From NCBI GenBank assembly GCA_034422875.1, contig DAOUJI010000087.1:1-17216 (forward strand): a stretch of DNA of 17,216 nucleotides, read 5' to 3'. The notes below the pieces were generated by a model. That model was not told where the DNA came from. It did no database searches and was given only the letters and a program-made list of their open reading frames with translations. Positions 1 to 6,608 of this stretch are shown here, piece after piece. The translations under genes and the position numbers were made by a program. Each line of letters starts with the position of its first letter. The first letter of the stretch is position 1. Source of the stretch: DAOUJI01 sp034422875. Lineage in GTDB: Bacteria > Chloroflexota > Dehalococcoidia > Lucifugimonadales > JAGWBF01.

Positions 1-231
1 ACGTCTGGCTTCAGGTCCAATGGCCTCTATGACGCCCAAGGGTTCATGGCCCTGGATTACAGGAAGGGGCAGGTAGTAGTCTCCGTGGTAACCTTCGTAG
101 TCAGTGCCGCAGACCCCCGACGCCTCGATGCGGACCAGCGCGTCGTCTTCACCCACGTCAGGGATGTCCACTTCCCGCACGTCGATGGTCCTGGGGCCAG
201 TGATGACAGCGGCCAGAGACTTGCCCGCCAT
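1..231 (-). CDS. Zinc-dependent alcohol dehydrogenase, N-terminal part (cut by window edge)
   Basis: Only the first 77 codons are present; the gene continues beyond the left edge. The product is the start of a GroES-like fold of the medium-chain zinc alcohol dehydrogenase family, which oxidises alcohols or polyols with NAD(P). The visible motifs are the catalytic zinc region ASGVCGTD (Cys41) and QGHEPLGVIEAIG (His62-Glu63), in the usual order and spacing. The start codon is supported by a strong ribosome binding site, GGAGGTGA, five bases upstream. It lies 22 bases after the stop codon of LLM oxidoreductase 1 on the same strand, so the two are almost certainly co-transcribed and may act in one catabolic route. 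The NAD-binding Rossmann domain and structural-zinc cysteines are outside the window, so the subfamily and substrate are open. Confidence 0.88.
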   Translation of the reverse strand, partial: MAGKSLAAVITGPRTIDVREVDIPDVGEDDALVRIEASGVCGTDYEGYHGDYYLPLPVIQGHEPLGVIEAIGPEARR

Positions 232-253
232 AGCGTCACCTCCGAGTAGCCGG

Positions 254-1375
254 TTAGCCCGCCGGGTCTTGGACCGGGTCTTTGTGGAGCTCTGGAAGGA
301 CTTCTTTGGCGAAAAGCTCCAGGCTCTTTCGGGCGACTTCCGGACTCATGCCGCCGAACTTCACCATTCCGAACATCTCCGAGGGCTTGGTCATGGTCTG
401 TATGCGCCTAAGCTTGTCCAGGCACTGCTCAGGAGTCCCGATGACCTGGGTGTCGTCCTGCTCCGACCTCAGGGCCCTCCCGTCACGCAACTTTTCGGCG
501 GTCTCGACGTAGTGCTCGTAGCCCTTGGTGTTCCTGAAGTGCTCGGGTTCGTCGTGTTCGTAGTGTCGTGTGGAGGTGTAGATCATGTTGGGGTAGTACT
601 GCTCCTGGGCTATCCTGACCTCTTCCTCGTTGGCGCCGCAGTACATGAAACACCCGGTGACAGGATTGCGCGGGCTCAGTCCCACCGCGGCCCTTCTGGC
701 GTTGAATATTTTGATGTCGTCGGCGTAGGCTTCCCACGACTTCTGAGGAATGATCATCATGCCCAACCCTGCTTCAGCAGCCATCTCCACGCTGGCCGTG
801 CTGTTGGCGGCGCAGTACATGCGGGAGGGCAGGTCTTTGGACAGGGGCTGGGGACGTATGGTGGTCTCAGGAATCTGGAAGAACTCCCCGTCGTAGGAAA
901 ACAGCTCCTGCGTCAAGGCCAGCCTTACGATGTCGTGGGCCTCAATGAACCGACCCCGCGACTCTTCCATGGGAATGTTGAAGGTCTCGAATTCGACTCT
1001 GGCCGCCCCACGTCCGAACCCGACGGTGATGGGTCGGCCCTTGAGCATCACGTCGAGGAAGGAGAGGTTCTCGGCCACCCGCACTGGGTCGTGCCAGGGC
1101 AACACGATGACCATCGTGGCCATGCCTACGCGCTGGGTTCTTCCCGCGAAGTAGTTCAGGAACTGGATGGCGTCGGGCATCAGCTCATAAGGAGTGAAGT
1201 GGTGCTCGGTGGCCCATATCGCGTCGTATCCCAGGTCTTCGACCATGTCCGCCAGCCGCAGGTCTTCCACGACCATCTCGTGGTCGGGGTTCTTGGCTGG
1301 GTTGCTGAAGTCCCCGGAGAGATACCTGGGCCAGTCCTCGTAGTTCTGGCAGAAGACGGAAACTCCGAATTTCAT
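254..1375 (-). CDS. LLM class flavin-dependent oxidoreductase 1
   Basis: A 373-residue luciferase-like TIM-barrel protein that would use F420H2 or FMNH2 to oxidise or reduce an unknown organic substrate in the cytoplasm. Seen motifs include the N-terminal MKFGV strand, TEHHF near residue 57, TMVIVLPWHDPVRVAE around 87-102, GFGRGAAR, FFQIPETTIRP, GLGMMIIPQKSW, and the family-typical IGTPEQC near the C-terminus. The chosen ATG at 1375 has AGGAGG at a good distance; an upstream in-frame start would add 17 residues without a binding site and would place that site inside the gene. It is a close paralogue of the gene at 15046-16230, colinear over most of its length, but without that protein's extra loop of about 20 residues. 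The gene is followed at 22 bases by an alcohol dehydrogenase. Family assignment is firm; cofactor and substrate are not determinable here. Confidence 0.93.
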   Translation of the reverse strand: MKFGVSVFCQNYEDWPRYLSGDFSNPAKNPDHEMVVEDLRLADMVEDLGYDAIWATEHHFTPYELMPDAIQFLNYFAGRTQRVGMATMVIVLPWHDPVRVAENLSFLDVMLKGRPITVGFGRGAARVEFETFNIPMEESRGRFIEAHDIVRLALTQELFSYDGEFFQIPETTIRPQPLSKDLPSRMYCAANSTASVEMAAEAGLGMMIIPQKSWEAYADDIKIFNARRAAVGLSPRNPVTGCFMYCGANEEEVRIAQEQYYPNMIYTSTRHYEHDEPEHFRNTKGYEHYVETAEKLRDGRALRSEQDDTQVIGTPEQCLDKLRRIQTMTKPSEMFGMVKFGGMSPEVARKSLELFAKEVLPELHKDPVQDPAG

Positions 1376-1453
1376 GAAACGCCTCCTGTGAAACGGGTGG
1401 GTGATGTTGGCCGGGCCTATGCCCACGCCTGTGTAGCCATGAGTATGGAAGGG

Positions 1454-1482
1454 AGTATATTAGCGGCCCCGCCTGCCGTCAA
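1454..1482 (-). promoter_or_regulatory. Predicted sigma-70 type promoter of LLM 1 / alcohol dehydrogenase operon
   Basis: On the minus strand there is TTGACG (1482-1477), a spacer of exactly 17 bases, and TATACT (1459-1454), each one mismatch from consensus. The -10 element ends 79 bases before the LLM 1 start codon. The same two hexamers with the same spacer occur in front of LLM 3. The -35 element lies inside a small perfect inverted repeat, GCCGT-CAA-ACGGC (1475-1487), itself within a GC-rich stem (1467-1491), so a regulator could bind there. Confidence 0.55.
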
Positions 1483-1491
1483 ACGGCGGGG
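1467..1491. other. GC-rich inverted repeat over the LLM 1 -35 region
   Basis: CCCCGCC at 1467-1473 pairs with GGCGGGG at 1485-1491; alternatively an inner stem GCCGT/ACGGC with a CAA loop forms at 1475-1487. There is no T-run on either side, so it is a poor intrinsic terminator for the upstream DUF5615 gene. Its overlap with the predicted -35 makes an operator at least as likely. Confidence 0.4.
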
Positions 1492-1581
1492 GCAGTCGTG
1501 AGTCGAACTCCAGCTATGTGTGCGGATGACTCCGTGGTCACGCTGGACCTGTCGAGTCCAATAGTCGTCGCAGTTTGGGGA

Positions 1582-1899
1582 TCAAATTTGGACTTCCATG
1601 ACCTCCCCTAGTTTCAACCGGTCGATGGCATCTCGAATATCATCTACTCGCAACTGAATACGGGGCCACGAGGTCGATAGCAATACCAACACACGTATGG
1701 GTCGTTCGGAAAGATTCTGCTGGTGTGAAAGGTTTTGGTCGGTGGTTAGGAAAAGTTCATATCCGTCCAGTTCCGCACTCTCCAGAAGGTCTCCATTTTG
1801 CAGGTGGGACCATCCCTTCTCAAAGGCCGTGTCAACCGAATGTCCGACAAGATGTTGCCTCAGAGGAACAGGCGTGCCCTGGTCAAATAGTATTCTCAC
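1582..1899 (-). CDS. DUF5615 PIN-like protein, probable toxin of a type II pair
   Basis: A 105-residue protein with the beginning MRILFDQGTPVPLRQHL and the later LFLTTDQNL, the two acidic motifs (Asp6 and Asp54) expected of DUF5615 PIN-like proteins. These proteins are distant relatives of PIN-domain ribonucleases and are usually found paired with DUF433 proteins, as here. The start is GTG, and its first four bases GTGA overlap the TGA stop of the DUF433 gene, so translation is probably coupled. Length is normal for the family and the gene looks intact. Ribonuclease activity and toxicity are inferred from the fold and pairing; they have not been shown for this sequence. Confidence 0.82.
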   Translation of the reverse strand: MRILFDQGTPVPLRQHLVGHSVDTAFEKGWSHLQNGDLLESAELDGYELFLTTDQNLSHQQNLSERPIRVLVLLSTSWPRIQLRVDDIRDAIDRLKLGEVMEVQI

Positions 1900-2123
1900 G
1901 ATCGGGACGTATCCGCAAAGGCCTTCACTTCATGCTCCAGGACCGCTTCCACGGCGGCCAGGTCAACTCCGGGGAACCATTCCAGGAATTGCTCCACTGA
2001 CGCACCGTCCTTGAGGTTCTCAAAAAGAGCCGAGACTGGGACCCGGGTACCGCGAAATACCCAAGCTCCGCCCAGCTTGCCTGGGTCCCGTTCGATGGCT
2101 GGACATGTCTCCCAATTCGTCAT
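1896..2123 (-). CDS. DUF433 protein, probable antitoxin
   Basis: A 75-residue protein of the DUF433 family, small helix-turn-helix-like proteins commonly encoded immediately before DUF5615 genes. Typical family features seen are the opening CPAIERDPGKLGGAWVFRGTRVPVSALFENLKDG, followed by VEQFLEWFPGV and a final helix in which conserved VEAVLEH residues appear. It overlaps the DUF5615 gene by four bases (GTGA) and precedes it, the order usual for antitoxin-toxin operons. A short GAGG element precedes the ATG. Its role would be to bind and neutralise the partner and probably to repress the operon; a 13-base palindrome lies 78 bases upstream. Antitoxin function is inferred from family and arrangement. 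Confidence 0.82.
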   Translation of the reverse strand: MTNWETCPAIERDPGKLGGAWVFRGTRVPVSALFENLKDGASVEQFLEWFPGVDLAAVEAVLEHEVKAFADTSRS

Positions 2124-2200
2124 AGGGGTACCTCGCTGTTAGGCCTTGGGTATATGCTGAATGTGTGTTCGACGCCGACAGGCCATCCGGTTCTAGGAAT

Positions 2201-2213
2201 AGAGTTGAACTCT
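2201..2213. promoter_or_regulatory. Palindrome upstream of DUF433/DUF5615, candidate operator
   Basis: AGAGTT-G-AACTCT is a perfect inverted repeat with six-base arms and one central base, 78 bases upstream of the DUF433 start. Antitoxins often autoregulate by binding such sites. No good -10/-35 pair is seen exactly over it, so the assignment is tentative. Confidence 0.35.
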
Positions 2214-2432
2214 CTGCGCTTGACGTAATGGTCGCGTCTTAACCTTCGATGACCTTCATTATGTGCTTTACGAGAAATCCGGGCAATGATAAGGATATTC
2301 CCAGAACCGCGTCAGTTCTTTGTCATATCTATAATAATCCACAGGAGTCTGCTCAGCAGCCTCGCATTGAAGGCCGGAAAGGTATGCGCCAACGGCTGAC
2401 ACTCGCCGTCAACGTGTACCCATTCATTGGTC

Positions 2433-2438
2433 TATAAT
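2433..2438 (+). promoter_or_regulatory. Possible -10 element of the Ldh-like gene
   Basis: A perfect TATAAT lies 48 bases upstream of the Ldh-like start codon. No TTGACA-like hexamer is present at 16-18 bases, so if this is a promoter it needs an activator or an alternative -35. Confidence 0.35.
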
Positions 2439-2486
2439 TGACCCCAGCAAACAAAGCCTTTTATCCCCGATTCAAGGAGAGTCGTC

Positions 2487-3629
2487 ATGACCGACGCTAA
2501 GCAGACAGAAAAGACCTACGGCCAATGGTGGGAGTCCTCGGAGGAGCAGGTGACCGTGCGCCTCTCAGCCGTGGAGCAGGTGGGCATGGCGGCCCTCAAA
2601 GAAGCCGGGGCGTCTGAAGAGGACGCCGCCTTTCTCCTCAGCATCTCGGTGGACAAGGCGTTGCAGGGTGACTACGTCCGGGGGCTGGGTGCTATCCGCA
2701 GGCACTTCACGGCTGGCCGCAGCGGCGCGGTTAACATGAACCCAACCGTCGAGCACGTAGCTGACAAAGGAGCTATGGCGCTGGTTGACGGCGGCCCCAA
2801 GGCCCAGGACGCCCTGGTCTGCCGCTACGCCATCGACCTGGCCTGCGACAAGGCAGCGGAGTTCGGGGTAGGCTGGGTCAGCGCCCAGTGCTCCGGCGGC
2901 ACGCTGGCGCCCTTCATGAAACGGGCCACGGCGAGAGACATGGCGGCCATGGTGTTCATCCAGGCCAGGTTCCCGGTGGTGGCGCCTACGGGAGGCTCCA
3001 GTCCCATGCTGGGCAACGCCCCGGTGGGCTTCGGCATACCCGCCGGACGACACGATCCTGTGATAGTGGACATGTCCATCACTCAAACTTCCGCCAGTCC
3101 GGTGGCTGATGCTGCCCGCCAGGGCAAGCCGGTTGCGTCGGACATGATTCTGGATTCGTCGGGCCAACCCACCACCGACACCTCGAACTTCCTGAAGCCC
3201 GACTATCAGGGGCCGCTGTTCGTTCCCCAGGGGAGCATATTGCCTCTGGGAGGCGCCCGCAGCGGCCACAAAGGCTATGCTATGGTCTTTTTCGTCGGGC
3301 TGTTGAGCTATCTAATGACAGATACCACTGCGCCCTGGGACTTGGCCATGGACTCCGACATTGATGGTCGCCCTGGGACCGTGTTCCTGGCCATGGACCC
3401 GTCCACCATCATGCCCATCGACCGCTTCAAAGAGCAGGCGGACGAATTCATCGACCAAATCACGTCGTCGCCTAGTAAAGAGGGAGTAGACCAGATACTC
3501 TACCCAGGTCAGAGGTCCCAGCAGCTCCAACGCCAGGGTAGGGAGCGGGACAGCGTCACAATGCCTGCCAGCCAGTACCATGACTTGGCTGCATTAGCCA
3601 AGGAACTGGGAATGGACGGGGTCCTGTAA
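2487..3629 (+). CDS. Ldh-family (malate/L-lactate/ureidoglycolate dehydrogenase-like) oxidoreductase, atypical active site
   Basis: A 380-residue member of the Ldh_2 family, NAD(P)-dependent 2-hydroxyacid or ketimine oxidoreductases unrelated to classical lactate dehydrogenase. Recognisable blocks are GAMALVDGG (95-103), APTGG with MLGNAPVGFGIPA (166-186), VDMSITQTSASPVADAARQGKPV (194-216), DSSGQPTTD (223-231) and the hallmark PLGGARSGHKGYAM (253-266). It departs from the family at two places. The usual DSHG motif after the first helical region reads GDYVRG (61-66), and the usual NS-x-H-x-G motif reads SAQCSGG (132-138), so both conserved histidines appear absent. The start has AAGGAGA six bases upstream. 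The C-terminal end is slightly longer than usual. Fold assignment is firm; that it is a working dehydrogenase is doubtful. It may share a transcript with the lipoprotein 32 bases downstream. Confidence 0.85.
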   Translation: MTDAKQTEKTYGQWWESSEEQVTVRLSAVEQVGMAALKEAGASEEDAAFLLSISVDKALQGDYVRGLGAIRRHFTAGRSGAVNMNPTVEHVADKGAMALVDGGPKAQDALVCRYAIDLACDKAAEFGVGWVSAQCSGGTLAPFMKRATARDMAAMVFIQARFPVVAPTGGSSPMLGNAPVGFGIPAGRHDPVIVDMSITQTSASPVADAARQGKPVASDMILDSSGQPTTDTSNFLKPDYQGPLFVPQGSILPLGGARSGHKGYAMVFFVGLLSYLMTDTTAPWDLAMDSDIDGRPGTVFLAMDPSTIMPIDRFKEQADEFIDQITSSPSKEGVDQILYPGQRSQQLQRQGRERDSVTMPASQYHDLAALAKELGMDGVL

Positions 3630-3661
3630 GCCGGACCGGCCCCGATTTCGGACTTAGCGGC

Positions 3662-5053
3662 ATGCGGACCGGACTAATGGTGCGAAGCCTACTGCCTGCG
3701 TTAGCATTTTGGGTGGGGGTTGTCCTCACTGCTGGATGCGGGGAACGCGCGTCTACTCCGACCCCAGGTCCCACTGAGTCCTTACCCACACAGGTCTCGG
3801 CTACGGCTGTCCCAACCTCTCCGGCACAAGTCACACCTACAACCGTCGCAACAGTCCCCACGGTCACTCCCAGGCTGTCCCTGGAGACTCTCACCGAAAC
3901 GCCTCCGACGGCAACTCCTGCATCAACCGACCCATCGGCAACTAACCCGCCCGACCCCACACCTACACTGCCGGAATTAAGGCCTCTGCAGGTGGAACGT
4001 GTCTTCAGGAACCTGGACTTTCGCGGCCTGACCAATCTGGCCCAGCCCTCAGCCGGGGACGACCGCTTGTTCGTCACAGAACAGTCCGGCAGAATTCTTG
4101 CGTTTGCCGACGACCAGGATGTCGACGAGGCGCAAGTGTTTCTGGACATCCGTGACCGGGTGAACGACTCAGGGTCGGAAGAAGGGCTGCTGGGCATCGC
4201 TTTCAACCCACAGTACGATGAGAACGGCTACTTCTACGTCTACTATTCAGCCTCTGGGCCCCGCCGGTCGGTCGTATCTAGGTTCGCGTTGGGCGTCGAA
4301 GGTCAGACCGCCGACCCCAACAGCGAGCTGGTAATAATGGAAATCGAGCAGCCGTACAGCAACCACAACGGAGGCCAGCTCGCCTTTGGCGCCGACGGGT
4401 TCCTGTACATTGGCCTGGGGGACGGAGGGGCGGCGGGAGACCCAATGGGTCATGGACGCAACATCAAAACCCTGTTGGGCTCCATTTTGCGAATCGACGT
4501 GTCAGGGTCCACACCGGAAATCCCCTACACCATCCCTAGAGACAACCCTCTTGTGGACAATCCCGACGCCCGTCCAGAGATATGGGCTTACGGGCTCCGA
4601 AACCCCTGGCGGTTCAGTTTCGACTCGGAAACGGGGCAGCTTTGGGCCGGCGACGTAGGGCAGAACAGCCTGGAAGAGGTGGACCTGGTGGAAAAGGGCG
4701 GCGACTACGGCTGGAACACACTAGAGGGAACCAGATGTTTTTCTCCTCGCTCCGGGTGTGACGAAACCGGAACGGTCCCGCCGGTGTGGGAGTACCCCAC
4801 AGGAGCGGAGGGTTGCTCGGTCATCGGGGGCTACGTTTATCGAGGCGAGGGAACTCCTTCCCTATATGGGGCCTATGTCTTCGGGGACTATTGCTCCGGC
4901 AAGATATGGGCCATCCGCTACGACGGCCAGGAAGTCACCGATCACCTGCTGCTGGTGGACACCGACCTGCGCATCGCCTCCTTCGGCCAGGACCGCAACG
5001 GCTCCATCTACGTGCTCTCCCAGAACTCGGGGATATACAGGCTGAGCCCTTAG
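3662..5053 (+). CDS. PQQ-type glucose/sorbosone dehydrogenase family lipoprotein
   Basis: A 463-residue secreted protein. Residues 1-26 are a lipoprotein signal peptide with lipobox LTAGC (Cys26), followed by a Pro/Thr-rich tether to about residue 107. The rest is a six-bladed beta-propeller of the soluble aldose sugar dehydrogenase (YliI/HHIP-like) family, which oxidises sugars outside the membrane using PQQ and calcium. Typical motifs are EEGLLGIAFNPQY (173-185), NHNGGQLAFGADGFLYIGLGDGG (234-256, with the likely catalytic His235), YGLRNPWRFSF (310-320), GDVGQNSLEEVD (330-341) and GGYVYRG (389-395). Cysteines at 359, 366, 385 and 411 could form disulphides. A second start at codon 6 is possible; no strong ribosome binding site was seen for either. 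No PQQ biosynthesis gene is in the window, so cofactor use is a family-based inference. Confidence 0.88.
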   Translation: MRTGLMVRSLLPALAFWVGVVLTAGCGERASTPTPGPTESLPTQVSATAVPTSPAQVTPTTVATVPTVTPRLSLETLTETPPTATPASTDPSATNPPDPTPTLPELRPLQVERVFRNLDFRGLTNLAQPSAGDDRLFVTEQSGRILAFADDQDVDEAQVFLDIRDRVNDSGSEEGLLGIAFNPQYDENGYFYVYYSASGPRRSVVSRFALGVEGQTADPNSELVIMEIEQPYSNHNGGQLAFGADGFLYIGLGDGGAAGDPMGHGRNIKTLLGSILRIDVSGSTPEIPYTIPRDNPLVDNPDARPEIWAYGLRNPWRFSFDSETGQLWAGDVGQNSLEEVDLVEKGGDYGWNTLEGTRCFSPRSGCDETGTVPPVWEYPTGAEGCSVIGGYVYRGEGTPSLYGAYVFGDYCSGKIWAIRYDGQEVTDHLLLVDTDLRIASFGQDRNGSIYVLSQNSGIYRLSP

Positions 5054-5142
5054 CGCTGAACCAGGGGACCTCACCAACTAAGTGGCTGATTGTTCTACTT
5101 CAGTTGACTCCAGTATTCCGACACCGGAGAACAGTCGCTCGA

Positions 5143-6342
5143 CTACTCTCCGTAGTTGGCGGATACATTCGAATCTTCATCAAAGATTCGAACGTAGGGC
5201 TGATACAAGAATATGCGATTGCGTCTACGGCCAGAGATTTCTTCCAATATTCCTGCCTCAACAAGACGCGCGACTAGGTTATTTGCGGCGGAATAGCTAA
5301 CCCCTATTATCTCCTGAACACGGTTCACTGACACCATAGGCTGTCGATAGAGATGTTCAAGTACCCGGTGCCCCTTGCCCGTAACGTGGCCGAGGTTGTC
5401 GGTTACGATCGCTCGGTGTTGCTCTCGTAACGCAAGGATGCGCCGAGCGGTCCTAGTGGCTTCTTCGCTGACTTCAACGACACCCTGGAGAAAAAAGGCT
5501 AACCAACCCTCCCAATCCCCGGTATCGCGCACAGCTTGGAGACGGTCATAGTACTCAGCTCGGTGATTCCTGAAAAAGTGTGAGAGATATAGAACAGGTT
5601 GTTGAAGGATTCCCCGTTGGGTCAGAAGGAATGTGATAAGCAGTCTCCCTATACGGCCGTTTCCGTCGAGAAACGGGTGGATAGTCTCGAACTGGGCATG
5701 CACCAATCCGATACGGATGATGTCCGGAATGTCATCCTGGGTATGGAGAAAGGACTCCAACTCTCCCAGAATTCTGGGAAGTTCAAGGGGAGGAGGAGGC
5801 ACAAACACTGCCTCGTTAAGGGTACAGCCTGGGGGGCCGATCCAATTCTGAGAATTCCGTAATTCTCCAGGCTGAAGTTGCGCCCCACGCACACCTCTAA
5901 GGAGTTTCACATGGATTTCCTTGATCAGCCTGATGGAAATCGGCAATTCCCGCAGACGTTCCAAACCGTAGTTCATGGCGCCTATGTAATTGATTACCTC
6001 ACGTACATCGCCAGGACGGTTTGGAGACAGAAATTGTGCTTCTGCCGCCAGCACATCGTGAAGCGAACTCTGAGTCCCTTCTATTTGGCTTGATAGCACA
6101 GCCTCTTTACGTACGTACATAAATACGAAAAGATCAGCGTTAGGCAGCGTTTCAATGGAACCGTCAAGCCGGCCCAACGCACGGTCGGTCTGAGACAACA
6201 AAGTTTGAAGCTCACCTGACAGATACACCATCGGTTCCGGCGGAAGCGAAACTGGGATGAATGCTCGATGGCCCGTTGGCTGGGTCACGTAGCGTCCGGC
6301 TCTATTGGATGCTGATGATGGCTCTGCTGTGGGCGTGCTCAT
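5143..6342 (-). CDS. Fic family AMP-transferase-like protein with C-terminal winged helix
   Basis: A 399-residue Fic protein, intact and self-inhibited by its own N-terminal helix (class II). The inhibitory motif SSQIEGT lies at 84-90 (Glu88), in the Fic_N-type domain. The catalytic motif HPFLDGNGR at 222-230, continuing IGR, matches HPFxxGNGRxxR fully. The flap region before it contains VFVPPPP near 179-185. Residues about 325-385 form a winged helix-turn-helix ending in a basic wing, EEISGRRRNRIFLY. Family members transfer AMP from ATP to hydroxyl groups of target proteins. The DNA-binding tail and the operator-like repeats in front of the gene suggest autoregulation. No separate antitoxin gene adjoins it. 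No clear ribosome binding site is seen before the ATG. It converges with the lipoprotein gene, 89 bases apart. Confidence 0.93.
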   Translation of the reverse strand: MSTPTAEPSSASNRAGRYVTQPTGHRAFIPVSLPPEPMVYLSGELQTLLSQTDRALGRLDGSIETLPNADLFVFMYVRKEAVLSSQIEGTQSSLHDVLAAEAQFLSPNRPGDVREVINYIGAMNYGLERLRELPISIRLIKEIHVKLLRGVRGAQLQPGELRNSQNWIGPPGCTLNEAVFVPPPPLELPRILGELESFLHTQDDIPDIIRIGLVHAQFETIHPFLDGNGRIGRLLITFLLTQRGILQQPVLYLSHFFRNHRAEYYDRLQAVRDTGDWEGWLAFFLQGVVEVSEEATRTARRILALREQHRAIVTDNLGHVTGKGHRVLEHLYRQPMVSVNRVQEIIGVSYSAANNLVARLVEAGILEEISGRRRNRIFLYQPYVRIFDEDSNVSANYGE

Positions 6343-6356
6343 TTTTCAGTGGTTAG

Positions 6357-6427
6357 CTCTATATTGCTGACTCGGTTCAATATAGAGGGTTTTCGACTCT
6401 ATATTATAGCTATACTAAAATATAGAC
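6357..6427. promoter_or_regulatory. Array of alternating inverted 9-mers upstream of fic, predicted operator
   Basis: Four copies of one 9-mer alternate in orientation: CTCTATATT at 6357-6365, AATATAGAG at 6379-6387, CTCTATATT at 6397-6405, and an 8-of-9 match AATATAGAC at 6419-6427. They make two inverted pairs, each exactly 31 bases long, set 40 bases apart. A further palindrome, TATAGCTATA, lies at 6405-6414. The array covers the predicted -10 and begins 15 bases before the fic start codon, which fits repression by a winged-helix protein, most simply Fic itself. Confidence 0.65.
6403..6408 (-). promoter_or_regulatory. Predicted -10 element of fic
   Basis: On the minus strand TATAAT (6408-6403) overlaps the third repeat of the operator array. 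It is 61 bases before the fic start. No good TTGACA-like element is seen upstream, which is common for promoters under strong regulation but lowers confidence. Confidence 0.4.
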
Positions 6428-6608
6428 CTTGATTCCGTCCTTATGCAAGGGCGGGTGCAATACCGGGCAACAGTTACTTCGTCAATCCCCGTTGCGCCGG
6501 ACTAAGCCGGTTCCCAAGGTTCGCAGTGTTCACTCCTAGGAAATAATAACTTAGGCGTATCCGTACGTCGTGTCCAAGTCCTCCACTGACAGTTAGCGCC
6601 GTCGGAGA

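Larger units (their letters stand above)
2124..2486. other. Divergent intergenic region between the DUF433 pair and the Ldh-like gene
   Basis: About 360 bases without a convincing gene. A 62-codon reading frame at 2249-2437 has no homology that I recognise and is probably chance. The region holds a 13-base palindrome (2201-2213) and a perfect TATAAT (2433-2438). Confidence 0.6.

Noticed and set aside
104..1501. A 465-codon open frame on the plus strand opposite LLM 1
   Set aside because: It is a mirror of the real gene in GC-rich DNA; the opposite strand has clear LLM motifs, a strong ribosome binding site and a promoter, and the plus-strand translation has no recognisable domain.
2249..2437. 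A 62-codon open frame in the 360-base gap before the Ldh-like gene
   Set aside because: No ribosome binding site, no recognisable motif, and it overlaps the likely promoter region of the next gene.
2565..3269. A 234-codon minus-strand frame inside the Ldh-like gene
   Set aside because: The plus strand carries the family motifs throughout; the minus frame is low-complexity and Arg/Gly/His-rich as expected of a shadow.
3617..3645. GC-rich partial inverted repeat around the end of the Ldh-like gene
   Set aside because: Pairing needs a two-base bulge, there is no T-run, and the downstream gene follows at 32 bases, so a terminator is unlikely.
5054..5142. Space between the converging lipoprotein and fic genes searched for a bidirectional terminator
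   Set aside because: Only an imperfect CAACT/AGTTG pairing with no T-run was found.
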